The notes under the pieces were generated by a model that saw only the letters and a list, made by a program, of their open reading frames with translations, did not search any database and was not told the origin of the DNA. A stretch of DNA of 64,000 nt, from assembly GCA_008828725.1 (NCBI GenBank), contig MEHQ01002356.1, positions 528,514 to 592,513 of the forward strand, in the 5' to 3' direction. This DNA comes from Saccharina japonica (taxonomy: Eukaryota > Sar > Phaeophyceae > Laminariales > Laminariaceae). The first letter of the stretch is position 1. Every line of letters begins with the position of its first letter. Shown here in pieces: positions 44,767-56,454 of this stretch. The position numbers and the translations under genes are program-made.

Positions 44767-45556
44767 TAGGTTTGTTCGTACATGCAGTATCGGCCCTCCG
44801 CTACCGGAAGGTCAAATAACCAACCGTGGTTTATTGTACCTAAGAGAATTTGGCATGTCAGCATCGGGCATCGGGGATCAGGTTTATTTGGGACACTGGG
44901 ACCCAAAATAGCCAGTACAGTAGTAGTATTTTACGAGCACACGCGTTGGCACACCGACTCCGGCCACCAGCGAGTCAGAGGGATGTCTTGCGGAAAATGC
45001 GGGAAGGCATCCGGAAGTCGGTTGGCTAGCCAACGAAGACTGACGCTTCAACCTTTATTAGACTGAAGCTTGAGCCTTTAAGCCTGAGGTTGAGCCTCAT
45101 ACTTGGTGGGACCGTACCATTCGACTCCTCCGATTTAACTCAAGCATTCAACAAAAACAATAAAAAAACAAATATGGAACCCGGCTACTTCTACCTCTTT
45201 CCACCCCCGCCCCCCTCCCCCTTCGAAAGAAAAACGGGGGCGGGCGGGTGAGAAATAAAGGCTCAAGCGTCAGTCTTTGTTGGCTAGCCAACCCACTTCC
45301 GGATGTCTTCCTGCTTTTTCCGCAAGACATACCTCTGACTCGCTGGTGGCCGGCGTCGGTGTGCCAACGCGTGTGTTCGTAACATACTACTAATGTACTG
45401 GCTATTTAGGGTCCCAGTGTCCCAAATAAATTTACTATTCTATGATCCCCGATCCCCGATGCTGACACGCCAAATTATCTTAGGTACAATAAACCACGGT
45501 TGGTTCTTTGACACTCCGGTAGCGGAGGCCGATACTGCGTGTACGAACAAACCTAT
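44767..45556. mobile_element. Foldback element, about 0.8 kb
   Basis: Inverted arms of about 300 bases (44767-45067 and 45256-45556) start ATAGGTTTGTTCGTAC and end GTACGAACAAACCTAT. They share GGCTAGCCAAC and GACTCGCTGGTGGCCGG. Absent from copy 1. A clear target duplication was not found. A lone copy of one arm end is at 47428-47578. Confidence 0.75.
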
Positions 45557-45909
45557 CCTTTATTGATTATCTTTCGAATTGCATTGTCATTATCGTTTTT
45601 CTGGGTTGTGGGAGAGAGAGAGTTCTCTTCTCGGCCAGACACACTTATCGCACCCTCCTGCAATCCGCTATGCATCCCGCCCATACATCTACCGTCTCTC
45701 TCTCCCTAATACGATACCAGCCGGGTTCCTAACTATCACCGCCTACAGTCGTCTCGGATGACCAAGCCTCCGAATGGTACCGTACCACTCGACTCCTCCG
45801 ACTCCGAGGTAATTTGAGACTACTGTTGCAGTACACTACTGTAGTTGTCATTTCCTACCCCAGGCTGTACCTTCTCCCGGGTGCCTCTCCTTCCATTCAC
45901 TTGTCCAAC

Positions 45910-46455
45910 GTTAGATAGCTTACGTGGCACCTTGCTCAAACCCCCATACTAGGTATGTTATCATTCGTGTACGCCTCGTACGCGTCGGACTTCTACCTTC
46001 CTACTATTTTTAATCCCTCGTTCCAATATGCATCGTACGGTCGAAAGCGCTCTCCGGATATTTGCATCTTCCAGCCGCGAGCGTGGTCGCTTGTCCGATA
46101 CGCAACGAGTACAGGGAGAACTCGTCTGGATGACAACCTGCCTCCGTTACTTACTCCACCGTTGCTCGAAGGGCACATTCCTATCCCACTACTCCAGTAG
46201 ACTTGCCACAACGACACGAGGAGAGGGTGGCGAGGTCGGAAACACACCAGAAATGAATGACGTCAACTCCAACATAAGGTCAACGACATCGCTGTCGACC
46301 CTAACAAACGACCTCGACCCGCGAACCTCGTTCGGTGTCCACACGCGCATGGTTCCAATATGTTTCTGGTCACCCGTTTCTACCGTGTCGACCGGTTGCC
46401 ATCGCAAGCATTTCGACTTTTTGTCGTTGGCGTAAACCGCAACATCGCCCCGAGT
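45910..46455 (-). pseudogene. Tyrosine recombinase C-terminal domain remnant
   Basis: On the minus strand three frames together show the order expected of the C-terminal catalytic domain of a tyrosine recombinase of the kind found in eukaryotic Crypton/DIRS-like elements. First comes a segment with GDVAVYANDKK and VRGSRSFVRVDSD (46440-46210). Then comes FSLYSLRIGQATTLAAG (46120-46070), which keeps the HxxR-box Arg with Tyr in the His place. Last is KSDAYEAYTND (45990-45960), which holds the candidate nucleophilic Tyr. Stops and frameshifts separate them, and the N-terminal part is missing at 46458, where the direct repeat resumes. Inactive. Identification rests on motif order and remembered family patterns. 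Confidence 0.6.
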
Positions 46456-46458
46456 CAC

Positions 46459-46650
46459 GCATGGTGCCGCAACCAAGCCATGTAGTGGCTGCATCTGTAG
46501 CCGGGCCACCTTTTTGTCTTGGTACAGTATTTTTGAATACACAGCGTTCACTCTGGCTGAAGACGCTAAAGCCCTTGCGGTCGAGGCAATCAGGTTGTCT
46601 GCATAGGCAATGTTCTAGGCCGGGATCGTCTTTGACGGAGAGCAAAAACT
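46459..46650. repeat. Direct repeat right of the insertion
   Basis: Second copy of 44576-44766. Confidence 0.85.
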
Positions 46651-47878
46651 AATCAGACCGTTATTGCCACTTTGTGCTGATACACTGGCGGATATGTCGT
46701 TTATGCAACGTCAAATGAGGAGTCGAAACAACACTTGCTAACTTCGGTCTGATTAGGGTCTACGAAAACAGTATAAACAAGGTAAATAACCCTCGCTTTC
46801 GCCGGTAGTCGAAACCGGCCAAATATATGATATCTTGTCTTGTTACAGCTCTTGCGGGGTCGAGGCAATCAGGTTTTCTGTTGAGGCAATGTTCTAGGCC
46901 GGGCTCGTTTTTCACGGAAAGAAAAAACAAATCAGACCGTTCTTGCCACTTTGGGCTGATACACTGGCGGATACGTCGTTTCTGCAACGTCAAAAAAGAG
47001 GTCGAAACAACACTTGCTAACTTCGGTCTGAGTAGGGTCTACGAAAACAGTAGAAAAAAGGTATATAACCCTCGCTTTCGCCGGTAGTCGAAACAGGCCA
47101 AATATACCCTATCTTGTCTTATTACAGCTCTTTCGGGGTAAAGGCAATCAGTGTTTTTGCTTAGGCAATGTTCTACGCCGGGCTCGTCTTTGATGAAGAG
47201 CAAAAACAAATCAGACCGTTTCGCCACTTTCGGCTGATACACTGGAGATTTTGTCGTTTCTGCAACGTCAAATAAGCAGTAGAAACTACACTTGCTAACT
47301 TCGGTCTGAATAGGGTCTACGAAAACAGTAGAAAAAAGGTATATAACCCTCGCTTTCGCCGGTAGTCGCAACAGACCCAAACATACCCTATCTTGTCTTA
47401 TTTCAGCTCTTGCGGGGTCGAGGTAATGGACAGGTTTGTTCATACACGCAGTATCGGCCTCCGCTACCGGAGTGTCAAAGAACAAACCGTGGTTTATTGT
47501 CCCTAAGAGAATTTGGCATGTCAGCATCGGGGATCGGGGATCATAGAATGGTAAATGTATTTGGGGCACTCAGACCCAACCATACCCTATCTTGTCTTAT
47601 TTCAGCTCTTGCGGGGTCGAGGCAATCAGGTTTTCTGCTTAGGCAGTGTTCTAGGCCGGGCTCCTCTTTGACGAAGAGCAAAAATAAATCAGACCGTTAT
47701 TGCCACTTTGGGCTAATACACTGGCGGATATGTCGTTTCTGCAACGTCAAATAAGGGGTCGAAACTACACTTGCTAACTTCCGTCTGATTAGGGTCTACG
47801 AAAACAGTAGAAAAAAGGTATATAACCCTCGCTTTCGCCGGTAGTCGAAACCGGCCAAGGATATTCTAACTTGTCTTA
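46581..47878. repeat. 279-bp tandem array (block 2 only)
   Basis: The motif TCGAGGCAAT or its variants recurs at 46581, 46860, 47140, 47418 and 47617, that is at spacings of 279, 280 and 278, plus a last unit after an insertion. Copy 1 has a single unit (4800-5065). The units derive from the decayed arm coding region and include the LVFDGE-like segment. Internal frames are accidental. Confidence 0.85.
47428..47578. mobile_element. Solo end of the foldback element inside the array
   Basis: About 150 bases matching the outer end of 44767-45556 (AGGTTTGTTC-TACACGCAG to the GGCACT-AGACCC block) interrupt the fourth array unit just after TCGAGGTAAT. Confidence 0.75.
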
Positions 47879-49739
47879 TGACAATCACGTAGATAAGAAG
47901 GGGTGGTGGCTTAGCAAGTGCAACACCAATGGCTGTGTCCCCGGAAAAACGCGTCGAGGAAAACAAAGTATCAATTTTTACGCTGCCTCTCCAAACGTAC
48001 ACGAAACAAATCTCATTAAACCAACTTTACCCCAGATGGAGAAAATCGGGTACGAGTGTATAGGTAATACGTTTCCTACCACAGCAGTCAATATAGAGTA
48101 AAATAGTGGAACAAGCAAAAATAAAAACAGCTTAAGCGACGTCCTCAAACCACCGCAATAAGGACATCGCATAAGGTAGTCACGAAAACTGATGTCTCTT
48201 CGACATACTGACGGGCGTGCACAAAAGAGTCCACATGTCCTGATGCCAAACCATATGTAAGACCTGCAGTCAGAGCTGGGACGGAGCTACCCTCTATCGA
48301 GTGGAGATCAAACTGTAGTCTAGGCGATCCCAAGAGAATAACTAATTGTACCCTTTTTTTCGTGGGCAATACATCACACGTGAAATACCCGCACGCGCTC
48401 GCCGAGGGAAAACGCAAGCCTCTGATCACAACATAGAGCGCAACGAAATGCTCAGACAAAACAAGCGAGTTACGTTTACTTTTGGCTAACGAAATGATCG
48501 TTGTCCTAGACCTAATGTAAATATGCAGGAATATAAGTTCGGCAGTATATCCCTATTTTATCTCAACGTCCAAATCTACTCAAAGCACGACCCACACTTC
48601 ACAATCCGTACATACCCGAAATAGTACAGCTGCTGCTGGTCTTGCTGCTGGGGCTGTCGTTTCTGTGCGTTGCGACGTTGTTCGCCCTTTAAAGCGATGT
48701 AGTATACCTCAAGGTATAGCTTTTGCAAAACGGTCACCACCACCAAGCTGTGCCCTGGGCTGACGAGAACATGATGGTCGGTGCCAGGCGATGTGCGGAA
48801 ACCTCAGACGCGAAACATTCAGATAGTTCTAGGACGTGGTATAAACCATGAGTCTTCCGCTTGGACTACCCTGCAGTGCTGGCTGAAGCTGTCACCAGTT
48901 CCGATCGAGACGCTTCTGTACAGCAGCGACCACTATATAGCGGATAGCTGTGTTCGATACGATAATAGGCCTGGGTGGGTGTGCGGTGTAATCCATATAG
49001 TATATGTTGCTAGTCTGTGTGTCGATAATTATTGTACCGCGACCAAAAGCGCTTCAGCCCCGCCTTGCCCCTTGAAGTAAAGGGCTGAGTGCCACGGCCA
49101 GTGGAATACCACGTATCATGCCACACGGAGTTCTGGCCGCCATGTACTGAGCATTGCGTACAGAGCACTACCAATTACAGTAAAGTGCACTAGATATTTG
49201 AACAAACGTGGTCCTATATACCAAGTGACACAGTGCTATACATCACTCAGCACAACGGCAACCCCAGCACGGCTAGCAAAACTGGAGCAGCAGCTCAGAA
49301 GCAGCACACCGGCACGAAAAGAGTGACAACATCAGCAGAGCAGTTGCCCCATGGTTAGAGAAGCCGAGTGCCACAGCCAGTGGGACACCGGGTCTCATGT
49401 CACGCCGAGTCCTCGCCGCCACATGCTAGGCATTGCCGACAACATCGAGGCGGTCCCTCGGACATCCGTAAATGCTCGTATTTCTGCGGTCTTGGCATTA
49501 AAACAAATTATTGTTATCGCAGAGGCCGAGGTACCCATAACATCTCTATTACTGCTGGCTAATGCAATATTTCAATGAGGCGATATTATTTCAGCAGCAG
49601 CAGCATCGCCAGCAATACCGCCACCACACGGAAGCAGCAACAGAAACCAGCACACCACCGCAACAACTAAAAATACAGTTTTGTACAGCTGCTGTGGTGA
49701 ATGGCGTTGGGCACGGGTTTGCGTGCGATAATTAGATAC
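47879..49739. repeat. Left inverted arm, inner part (copy 2)
   Basis: Collinear with 5060-6930, and inverted homologue of about 63000-63950 (for example 48755-48960 with 63020-63210). No intact ORF. Confidence 0.55.
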
Positions 49740-50280
49740 ATATTGTTGTTTTTCTCCGTCCTATATCATTTCTTCGCCCATATTTTATTTCTCTATCCTA
49801 CTGTAGTTGTAACTCAGACCAAGGGTCACAAATAAGCCTGTCCTCGCTCATCCTCAGTACGGTTGATGCCTTGGAGTTTATCGCGAGAAGACTTCGGCCC
49901 TTTCTTCCCCCATCGACTCACGTCAAATCGTGCCTACCCACGCTGCTAGGTAATACAGCAGTTGACGCTAAATACATAAATACATACATACACACTGTTT
50001 ATTTCCCCCCGTCCTAAATTCATAATTTGCCCTTCTTTTCTTTCTTTTTCCTACTCTAGTTAGACCCAGGGTCACAAATAAGGCTCTTCTCGCTCCTCCC
50101 CAGTACGGTTCATGCCTTGATCGTGAGAAGACTTTGGCCCTTTGTTCCCAAATCGACTCACGTCGAATCGCGCATACGCGCACTGCTAAGTGTATCATAA
50201 GTTGATTCCGTTTAATAGTAATTTCCGATATTAAATGCAAATATCCGATCCACGTGGGATTCCCACTCCAGGACCAACTC
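49740..50280 (-). mobile_element. Two SINE copies in tandem
   Basis: Two successive bodies (about 49750-49965 and 49995-50275) of the 15530-15856 family on the minus strand. The second has a B-box-like end near 50250-50275. Copy 1 has one (6940-7250). An ATACAT-type motif occurs at both junctions, a possible target duplication. Confidence 0.6.
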
Positions 50281-51716
50281 ATTGTAGTATTCGACAGTAC
50301 AAACACAAGTAGACCATCGGGCGACGCATTTTAGATCAACAACAGCAGCAATGGCACATAAGTCACCTTAGGATATAGCTTTTCGTTCTTTACTTTGTTC
50401 ATTTTTTCCTGTATATCCTTCCTATTATTTTCTCTTTCTCTTGCCCTTATGTGTTTTCCTTTGAATTGGTGTAATTTCCTATTGGTTGAGATGTTAGATG
50501 TGTCCCAGCTGGTATGTTGGACACTGGGTGTGCTCGATTTCGACGGGATAGAAAAGAAGGAATAATGTGAGGAACCACACACACATATTGTGCTGCGTTG
50601 TACGATGCATATCGTATGTCTTCGCCGCCAAAAAGCCCTAAACCATTCGAACCATACGCCTCCAAAACCATTGCAGCGAGGTCACACTCCCACGCAACCA
50701 GTCAAGGACAGCACTAACATATCTTAATACTCTTCTCACATGAATACCCATTTCATTTTGTCAATACGTAGCCTTCAGTAGGCTTGAGCTAGTTTCACCG
50801 GGTACATTTACTGCAGCAGTACTACTGAAAGATGCGTATGTATACCCCGTCTCATATAATGCCAGCATATACCAAAGTCCCTTACTGGAGTTCGTATCGC
50901 CCCCCTCCTACTTATATACTCAATAAAAATAGTGGGCTGAGGCAGCGCGAAAAGTTGAGATTCCTTATATGCCGGTTTCTGTTGCCGCAGGGTCCGATAC
51001 AAGGCGGTTCCTGCTTGTGATTTTAATGTCTTCTCCGTACCATATATTATGCTCGCCCTACACTCTCCCCCCCCCTCCCAGTTAAGTAAATCATATCCGA
51101 AGTCACAAACTGCGCAGTCCCGGTTTTCCCGTTCGGCTGGTATCACTACAGTGGTGCTGCTGATGCGCCAAGGCATTTCTAGTCGATTATTTGGCGTTTC
51201 CCCTTACCAATAATCATCGCCCCCCCCTCCCATGGTACTTGCAGCAGTATCGGTTGTATTATTTTGGCGAGGCAGGATCGGCATTCGTTTTAATCGTCGA
51301 AGCACATCGATTAGTGCATGCGGTACACGCAGCTTGGCCCTGTTGTTCGCCGGCTCCTGTTATTATTACGATAGTAATCATACGAGTGATGTGTTGTCTT
51401 TCGGCAGTTTTGGTACTATTGTCGTGTTATCGTGTTATACAATATACCTGTGCTGGTGCTTGTACGTAATATGGTTTACCCCTGGGGGGTGTACATTGAG
51501 TTGCTTATTTTTTAAGAGTACTTCTTCGTTTGCGCTCAGACAATTTATTGTATCATACATGTTCTAGGGCAACATAATAGAACGTAGAATGCGCTACGCG
51601 TACCTAATTCCAAAGTAACTAGGCGTCATTCAAATGCCCAGCAGCAACCACTGGACTCCGCAACATTGAGCGGGCGTTGTTAGTCACAACGTCCTTGTAC
51701 TATGTATTTTTTTGTA
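50281..51716. other. Duplicated block, no gene seen
   Basis: Collinear with 7250-8418 and then 15255-15500. At about 51465 the sequence passes directly between the two parts that 8419-15245 separates in copy 1. Confidence 0.6.
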
Positions 51717-52452
51717 GGGCAATAATAAAAAATGGGTACACCCGCGCGGGTTTGAGTCAAAAACGGGTACACAATGGAATCGAGTCAAAACACCACATCC
51801 CACGAGCCATCACGGGATAGATTGGCCAAAATCACATCGTGCCCGTTTCTGAGGGGTAGTGACAACCAGGCACATTTGTCGGCGCCTAACTATACCCTTA
51901 GGCGTGTCCGGATTATGCTTGGAGAGGTGGGGTCGGGAGCAGGGTCAGGGGTCAGGGGTGTTTAGACGCAGAGGGCTCTGGCGGCAAGCATTTGTGTTTT
52001 ACTTGGTCTCAGCGTGTACCTGAAATACGCCCTATACTGCTGTGCACACATACAACATACAACAGTATTAGGTGGATGGTCATATATATGACCCTGAAGA
52101 CGTACGTACTACAGTGCGTACCCAGGTGCGTAAAATGGTTGAATAGAGTTTAAGTGAATTGTGAAGAAGCTTGAACGAAAATGAAACAACGAAAGAGCGG
52201 TCGCAGACGCAGGGGAGAGCGAGGCACACTGTAGGCAAGTTGTTAACCAAAATAAATAACAAAAAACGGTTGAAAGCCAAGCCAAGCATAATAGACATTT
52301 ACAGTTGTACCCGGCACATTTTCTCTTAAAAATGGGTACAATTTGTTTTTGGCCAATCGCGTGGCTCGCTGGGCGTGTTTTTTACTTGATTCCAGGATGT
52401 ACCCGTTTTTGAGTGAAAACCGACCGGGTATACCCGTTTTTGGTTATTGCCC
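51717..52452. mobile_element. Terminal-inverted-repeat element with 9-bp target duplication
   Basis: Ends GGGCAATAA...TTATTGCCC with imperfect inverted repeats of about 60 bases containing AAAAACGGGTA and ACCCG. Flanked by TTTTTTGTA at 51708-51716 and 52453-52461. Copy 1 has no insert at the matching place (about 15485-15500). The 9-bp duplication suggests a Mutator-like MITE. No transposase. Confidence 0.75.
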
Positions 52453-52461
52453 TTTTTTGTA

Positions 52462-53680
52462 TTACTCTTCTTCCACTCCAGAGTTTTTTTTTCGGACCCT
52501 GCCTTGTGACTACCGACTACAGTTACGTACATAGTAGTACCGTTTTCGCGATCAGTTAACGTGAGAACAACAGTAGTAGTAGTAGCATAGGTCACCTTCG
52601 GTTCATGATATTACGTGCAGCAGTAGGTACAGCAGTGGATGCAGAAGGTACGTACCTGGTACTGCCGTACGCAAATAGTTACGTGTACGCAATGTACGAG
52701 GATGCTTGAACGCGTGAAACTTACAAGATGAACGTACTAGCCTCGTCGTCACTACGAAGGACATTTCGGACATTCAGCATAATGTCGGACATCCCTACTT
52801 GTATTTGCAAGCAGCATCAGTGGGAATAAATAAGACAGTCTTCCACTCCACCACGCCATTAGGAAAAATATGGGCTTTGGGCAGCAGTGAAAGCCCAAAG
52901 ACCCACGACCTGGGGTATACATGACGCTTGATCGGAAACAAGCTCCACAATGTTGCGGACCTCACCTCTTTGAAATGACCGCAGGCAGGAAGGAGCACAC
53001 ACCACCTATGTTGTGGGTCGTCGTATTCAGGCACCTAAGGCTAATGGAAGAGAGCGACTTCTGGGTGTCAGGTGGTGCCTGCGGGGCTCTCATGGGCCGA
53101 AAAACTTGTTTGCGTCCCCCATCCCCTGGTGTGAAGGCCTCCACCATCGTTACCAAACCCGCTGATTGATGGACAAAGCGGAAAAGCGGCAAACAAACAC
53201 CCACCCAGGCACACCTAACGCTACAACAGCTTCCACCTGGTACCCAGCAACCTTCTGATCCTCCTTTCAGCTAGCACGGCTGACTACAACGGCTTACAGC
53301 GTCGCGAGTACCGCTTGACGTAGTGCCCCTTCTCGTCTGCGGTGGACTCAATCAAGTGAGAGGTTCATAAATTATTGGGATTGTTTCCAATGATTCTACG
53401 AGTACTGCTGTAGGTCTTTGTGCTTGCCCCAAGAATACTGGCATTGCCTTTTCACGAATAACATGCTGTATATGGCGTGCGCTCCAGCTGTGCAAGGTCT
53501 GTATCCCCCCTGGTGGAGATTGGCAGGGCTCCAGTGTCATTGCGTTTGGTATTATTAATAGTCGTGAATACAAGGTACGTGCAGACATTTGGCGGCGAGT
53601 CCAATGGCCTCTATATTTAGGACCAGTCTCAGGTACATCTGATTGTCTCTCGCTTCATTCGTGAAGCCTACTCGTAGAGC
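52462..53680. other. Middle part of block 2, no gene; SINE empty site
   Basis: Collinear with 15500-17095. CTTCCACTCCAGAGTTTT at about 52468-52485 is the uninterrupted site of the SINE at 15530. Confidence 0.6.
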
Positions 53681-53684
53681 AGTA

Positions 53685-53857
53685 CAGGACACCTATAATA
53701 GTAAGAAACAAGCTACTGTAATAAGAAAGCCAGGCTGATGTTTAGAGGAAAATAAGAAATTATGGAGTCGTTATATTGAAATTAGTGTAGAGAGCACCTC
53801 TCTCAAATAAGAAATTCAGCCTGAACCAGATTCACTGTTTCTTATTAGGTGTCCTGT
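53685..53857. mobile_element. TA-flanked MITE, 173 bp
   Basis: Inverted ends CAGGACACCT...AGGTGTCCTG, with TA (within GTAC) on each side. The inner part also mirrors (AATAGTAAGAAAC against GTTTCTTATT). It sits close to the place where copy 1 took the foldback element 17108-18150. Probably Tc1/mariner-type; a longer GTAC duplication is an alternative. Confidence 0.7.
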
Positions 53858-53879
53858 ACCGTACCAGGTATATCGTTTG

Positions 53880-55341
53880 TCGGTGGTCGGTGCTCTGGCG
53901 GAGGCAGCTCGTACTGCTGGTACGTAACATGCCGGTACAATAATATTCAACGGGGGGACCTGTGGATAGAAACACGAGGCCGCCTCGATGATATCCTCCG
54001 TGACGCGGACCTGAAGAATACAAACACAGGGTTTCCACAAATAGATACGAAGTCTGCTCTTTTCTGTGAGTCGAGACCCTTGATTTGCACCCCCGTCCCC
54101 CGTCTCCATAATCAAGAACGCAGTTCTGGCGTTCCAGTAAAACAGAGGCCTCACTTTTATGTATAGCCTGGATAATTCAGGTGACAGGCAGATTACAAAG
54201 TCCAAAAACCCAACCCAAATGTTTCTCCACTTGTATTCGCCTCCCAACGCGCTGTATAAATCATGTTCTTGGAGTACTTTGCTTGATGCTGGGGCCTCAA
54301 AGTTAGCTGAAGCCCCTGACCGTCATGTACGCCATTCGAAGCACGGACTGCATACACCATGTCTAGTACCCAAGTCGTTATATTTAATCATTTCCATAGG
54401 TACCTTAGATACCTACGTTGGACAACGGATCCTACAGCAGCAGAGAAATTGTCATTGACATCGACCAAATATATAACAAAGTTATACCGGTACAACGTTT
54501 GGACTGATGCATCTGGCCGTATATCCACTCCCCACGTACTTTCGCCCCCATGCGATCTTGTTAAATAAGCCAACCGACAGCCGCCGACATCAAGTCAACC
54601 CATTATTAGCATTTCCAGCCGAACGCCCGCACTATAATATATACACCACCAGATCGCTGGTGAGGACGCCAAAGTGATGTATGAATCCCATCGGTTATAC
54701 TTATCATGACAGTTGTTCTGTGTTTCTGGATAGCCGCAGCGTGAGAGTCCAGTTGTTTACCACAAAGAAAACACATGGTCCTTACCTGCGAACATTGAAG
54801 CTGACTTATTATATGACGATATTACCACAAAAGGTTAAGGTATAATACACAGCGGAGGGTTCTTCCTTAACGGCTTGTCGGCAACAGCTGCTGCTCGCCA
54901 CCTGATTCACCACGATATCGACTATGCCAGGTATCAGAGGCTACGCTTCTGACTGCGATAAAGTCAGTATAATCTAATCGCCGCTTGATGAAAATAAGCT
55001 AACAGATACACGTTGCTCGCACCTCATCAGCAATACGTAGCCAGTTAATTTCTAAGAATAGTGCTGTGGTCTGTTTGGTATAACGTTTCGATCTTGTACA
55101 GCAGTACGTAGCAGTCGACTGTATTCTCACGTGTACCCGTACATGTAGCCAATAGTCTCTGGTGGCATGGCGTAGCTACGGGACCTTAACTTTGTGCTGA
55201 CAAGTTTGTAGTGCAGCCTGGACCAAGTCGCAAGTCTTTGGGGTACGGGGAATAAGTATGTACCTTAGGGACGGGACTATCGGGCAACTGCAGTTCAACT
55301 ACTGTAGGTCAGTTCAGTCATCGGTCTTATGGCGGGTTACT
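53880..55341. other. Middle part of block 2, no gene seen
   Basis: Collinear with 18160-19606. Confidence 0.55.
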
Positions 55342-55345
55342 TTAA

Positions 55346-55625
55346 GGGGCCCCTTCGGTCATGATGAAACACGAGTCTTCCATCGTTGAAAAAAAAAAAA
55401 AATGTTTTTTTTACAGCAGCAATACTATTTCTGGTATAATAACACCATATCAATACTCCTTACGAAAACGGCATAGCTCCAGTTCTAATGCTCAGGTTTT
55501 CGCCCATCGAGTATTTGCAAAGAGCCTAGACCATGGTCAACATTTGTGTCTCGGGAGGCATATCGATCAGACGCCTTGGTCGCCACGAAAAGTACCTCTA
55601 ACGAGGCACTTTTCCTTAAGGCCGC
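55346..55625 (+). repeat. Left terminal inverted repeat of the TTAA element
   Basis: Matches the reverse complement of 59885-60161 through ATCGATCAGACGCCTTGGTC and AAAAGTACCTCTAA. Confidence 0.85.
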
Positions 55626-56454
55626 GGTGGCTGTCGACCATCCCCTGGGTCCCGCTTTCAATTTTTCGACCAAATTTTTTTTTTTTTTTTTTTACTGTTT
55701 CGAAACGGGACTGTCAACTTTCCGCCCAATGAAAGGCTGGCACGTACCTGATATTAAACAAAAATCGACGCAGAGCTATGGGTATCGCTAGGTGGCTTAT
55801 TTGGGCGGTCAGCACGGCGTGGGTCTGCGGCACCATGGCGACTCCACAAGGTGAGGGGACTACCAACTACCCAAATCAAGGCGCCTGCTGAAGTTTGGCT
55901 GTTTTTGGTGCGCTATGTGTTGAGAACCGGTGGGCTCTCATTTTTGTGGCCGACGGGCCCTGGCCGGGGCTTAGCGCCCTGCACGATAGAGACCCCATTA
56001 GGGGCTGGGCGCCCTAGGTAGAGTCCCACTCACAGCTTAGTGTGTTCAAGGCACCGTTGCCTTGTGGGAAGCTGATCGGCTGCCCGCAAACCTTCATTCG
56101 GTCACGTACAAGCACCCTTTGGGTACAGAATGTTGTATTTGGGTCCAAATAAGCCCTTAGGGGCCCGCCGGAGGTACGAGACGCCTCGTGTACATTTCCC
56201 GCCCCGCAAACGACTCTACACATGCCTTTCACCGGCGACTTTGAACCATATCCCAGCAAAGGGCTCTGCAAGGCCACCTGCTGCGAAACTGGGGCGCGAT
56301 GCGATGCACAGCAGTAGAAATCCTGGTTTTGGTGTTCGATTGTGTTTGAGGCTTTTTTGCGCAGGTTCGGGTAGTCGGACCTCCGCACGCAAAAGGGAGT
56401 GTTTGGAAGGCGTTCTTCTCCGTGAGTTGTACCGTTCGGCGACGGACCTCGNGG
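55626..56454. other. Left interior of the TTAA element
   Basis: GC-richer than its surroundings. Partly overlapping frames of 108-124 codons occur on both strands (56014-56388 minus, 56130-56465 plus). None is recognised, and one single N lies at 56453. A 19-T run is at about 55675-55693. Confidence 0.4.
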
